NCBI GenBank assembly: GCA_016793865.1
Contig: JAEULJ010000001.1
Span: 639,496-703,495, forward strand
Direction of reading: 5' to 3'
Length of the DNA: 64,000 nt
Origin: Altererythrobacter sp.
Lineage (GTDB): Bacteria; Pseudomonadota; Alphaproteobacteria; Sphingomonadales; Sphingomonadaceae
In this document: positions 63,219 to 64,000 of the stretch, piece after piece
Position numbering within the stretch: the first letter of the stretch is position 1
How the letters are laid out: each line of letters begins with the position of its first letter
The notes under the pieces: generated by a model
The model's database searches: none
Seen by the model: only the letters and a program-made list of their open reading frames with translations
Told to the model about the DNA's origin: nothing
Translations under genes and position numbers: made by a program

Positions 63219-63332
63219 GGAGGGGCAGCGCTTGGCCGGGCCAGGCGTTCCCGACCAAATGAGCGAACGGACTGTCGGAAGATTGCCCGGCGGCGTTGCG
63301 CCCGCCCGGCGGCGCTGCCATCTCAGGCGGCG

Positions 63333-64000
63333 ATGGATGGCGCGATCAAGGCGGTCCTCGGGCCCACCAACACCGGCAAGACGCATCTCGCGATCGAACG
63401 CATGGTGGCACATTCGAGCGGGGCGATGGGCTTTCCGCTGCGGTTGCTGGCGCGCGAGGTCTACGATCGGGTGCGCGCGCTCAAGGGCGATGGGACGGTC
63501 GCGCTCATCACCGGCGAGGAGCGAATCGAGCCGCCCGGCGCGCGCTATCTGTGCTGCACGGTGGAAGCGATGCCGAGGGACGCCAACGAGCGCGCCTTCG
63601 TGGCGCTGGACGAAGCGCAGCTGGCCGCCGACCGCGAGCGTGGCCATGTCTTCACCGACCGCATCCTCCATGCCCGCGGGCGGGAGGAGACCATGTTCCT
63701 TGGCGCGGCGACGCTCGAACCGCTGGTAAAGGCGCTGGTGCCCGAGGTGGCGGTGACCACCCGCCCGCGCTTCTCCACCCTCGCCCATATCGGCCCGCGC
63801 AAGCTGTCGCGCCTGCCGCCGCGCAGCGCCATCGTCGCCTTCAGCGCCGAGCAGGTCTATGCCGTGGCTGAGATGCTGCGGCGCTTTCGCGGCGGCGCGG
63901 CGGTGGTGATGGGGGCGCTCAGCCCCGAGACGCGCAACCGGCAGGTGGCCCTGTTCCAGTCGGGCGAGGTCGACTACATCGTCGCCACCGATGCCATCGG
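63333..64000 (+). CDS. Suv3-like DEAD/DEAH-box helicase (3' partial)
   Basis: The first 222 residues of a helicase; the gene continues beyond the window. Walker A GPTNTGKT (about 9-16), a DEAQ Walker B-type motif in VALDEAQLAAD (about 90-100), GAATLEPL and the start of the second RecA domain (FSAEQVYAVAEML, then ATDAIG at the edge) match the mitochondrial SUV3/alphaproteobacterial group, RNA or RNA-DNA unwinding enzymes. No ribosome site is strong before ATG 63333, but the conserved core begins right after it. Confidence 0.93.
   Translation, partial: MDGAIKAVLGPTNTGKTHLAIERMVAHSSGAMGFPLRLLAREVYDRVRALKGDGTVALITGEERIEPPGARYLCCTVEAMPRDANERAFVALDEAQLAADRERGHVFTDRILHARGREETMFLGAATLEPLVKALVPEVAVTTRPRFSTLAHIGPRKLSRLPPRSAIVAFSAEQVYAVAEMLRRFRGGAAVVMGALSPETRNRQVALFQSGEVDYIVATDAI

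Overview
The window is a gene-dense, high-GC stretch of an alphaproteobacterial chromosome. It is most likely from the Sphingomonadales (Erythrobacteraceae/Sphingomonadaceae type). The evidence is SciP (DUF1153), a DUF3035 lipoprotein, a COQ7 ubiquinone hydroxylase, a Suv3-like helicase, the nadD-rsfS-rlmH-M23-ctp order, GANTC (CcrM-type) sites and EcfG-type promoter motifs. No rRNA, transposase, integrase, prophage or CRISPR array was seen. There is one tRNA gene. No stretch longer than 300 bp lacks a gene; the largest gaps are 9715-9975, 21229-21468 and 56225-56441.

Layout. 1-2552: 3' part of a propeller-amidohydrolase gene. 2564-8026 (minus): signalling block cheY-cheB-cheR, a GGDEF-EAL protein and a chemoreceptor, with no cheA or cheW. 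8169-9714 (minus): M23 peptidase overlapping a bactofilin, a morphogenesis module. 9976-15212 (plus): nadD, rsfS, rlmH, an EnvC-like degenerate peptidase, ctp, dsbB, coq7 (NAD synthesis, ribosome maturation, envelope and quinone functions), then a secreted protein of unknown function. 15941-31098: exopolysaccharide locus, visibly lower in GC than its flanks (by eye, not computed). It has wecB on plus. The minus strand carries a ligase/polymerase, an initiating sugar transferase, a Wzx-like flippase, a GT4, a Tat-type beta-helix protein, an EpsG-like polymerase and a second GT4; a convergent fkbM separates these from Wza, a Wzc-type kinase and a TPR protein.

31175-40000: fabI, yihY and a DnaJ/CbpA chaperone on minus; pdxH and a PhzF protein on plus; a serine hydrolase and mnmA on minus; then a small conserved-looking ORF translationally coupled to the cell-cycle regulator sciP, and a GlsB/YeaQ stress protein with a near-perfect EcfG promoter and a strong intrinsic terminator. 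40172-45868: RND efflux pump (adaptor plus permease) coupled to a DUF445 protein. 45976-49176 (minus): sucC, a 74-residue unknown, etfB and etfA, joining the TCA cycle to electron transfer. 49292-52304: an inositol-phosphatase-family enzyme, an OmpA-like lipoprotein and a CNNM/HlyC-type transporter. 52351-60285 (minus): a housekeeping run (small basic protein, gpmA, purE, purK, folA, ribF, ileS, lspA, DUF3035 lipoprotein) with many 1-4 nt start/stop overlaps. 60396-64000: tRNA-Thr, a TonB-dependent receptor, a lipoprotein, and the start of a Suv3-like helicase.

The most distinctive signals are: seven GANTC sites with a GTTAACC half-site packed into 143 bp between the M23 gene and nadD; EcfG-type promoters before glsB-like, OmpA-like and possibly nadD genes; the ORF fused by ATGA to sciP; and several unassigned proteins in the polysaccharide locus. 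Starts were chosen from ribosome-site spacing and family alignment from memory. No database search was possible, so family names rest on motifs read directly from the sequence.
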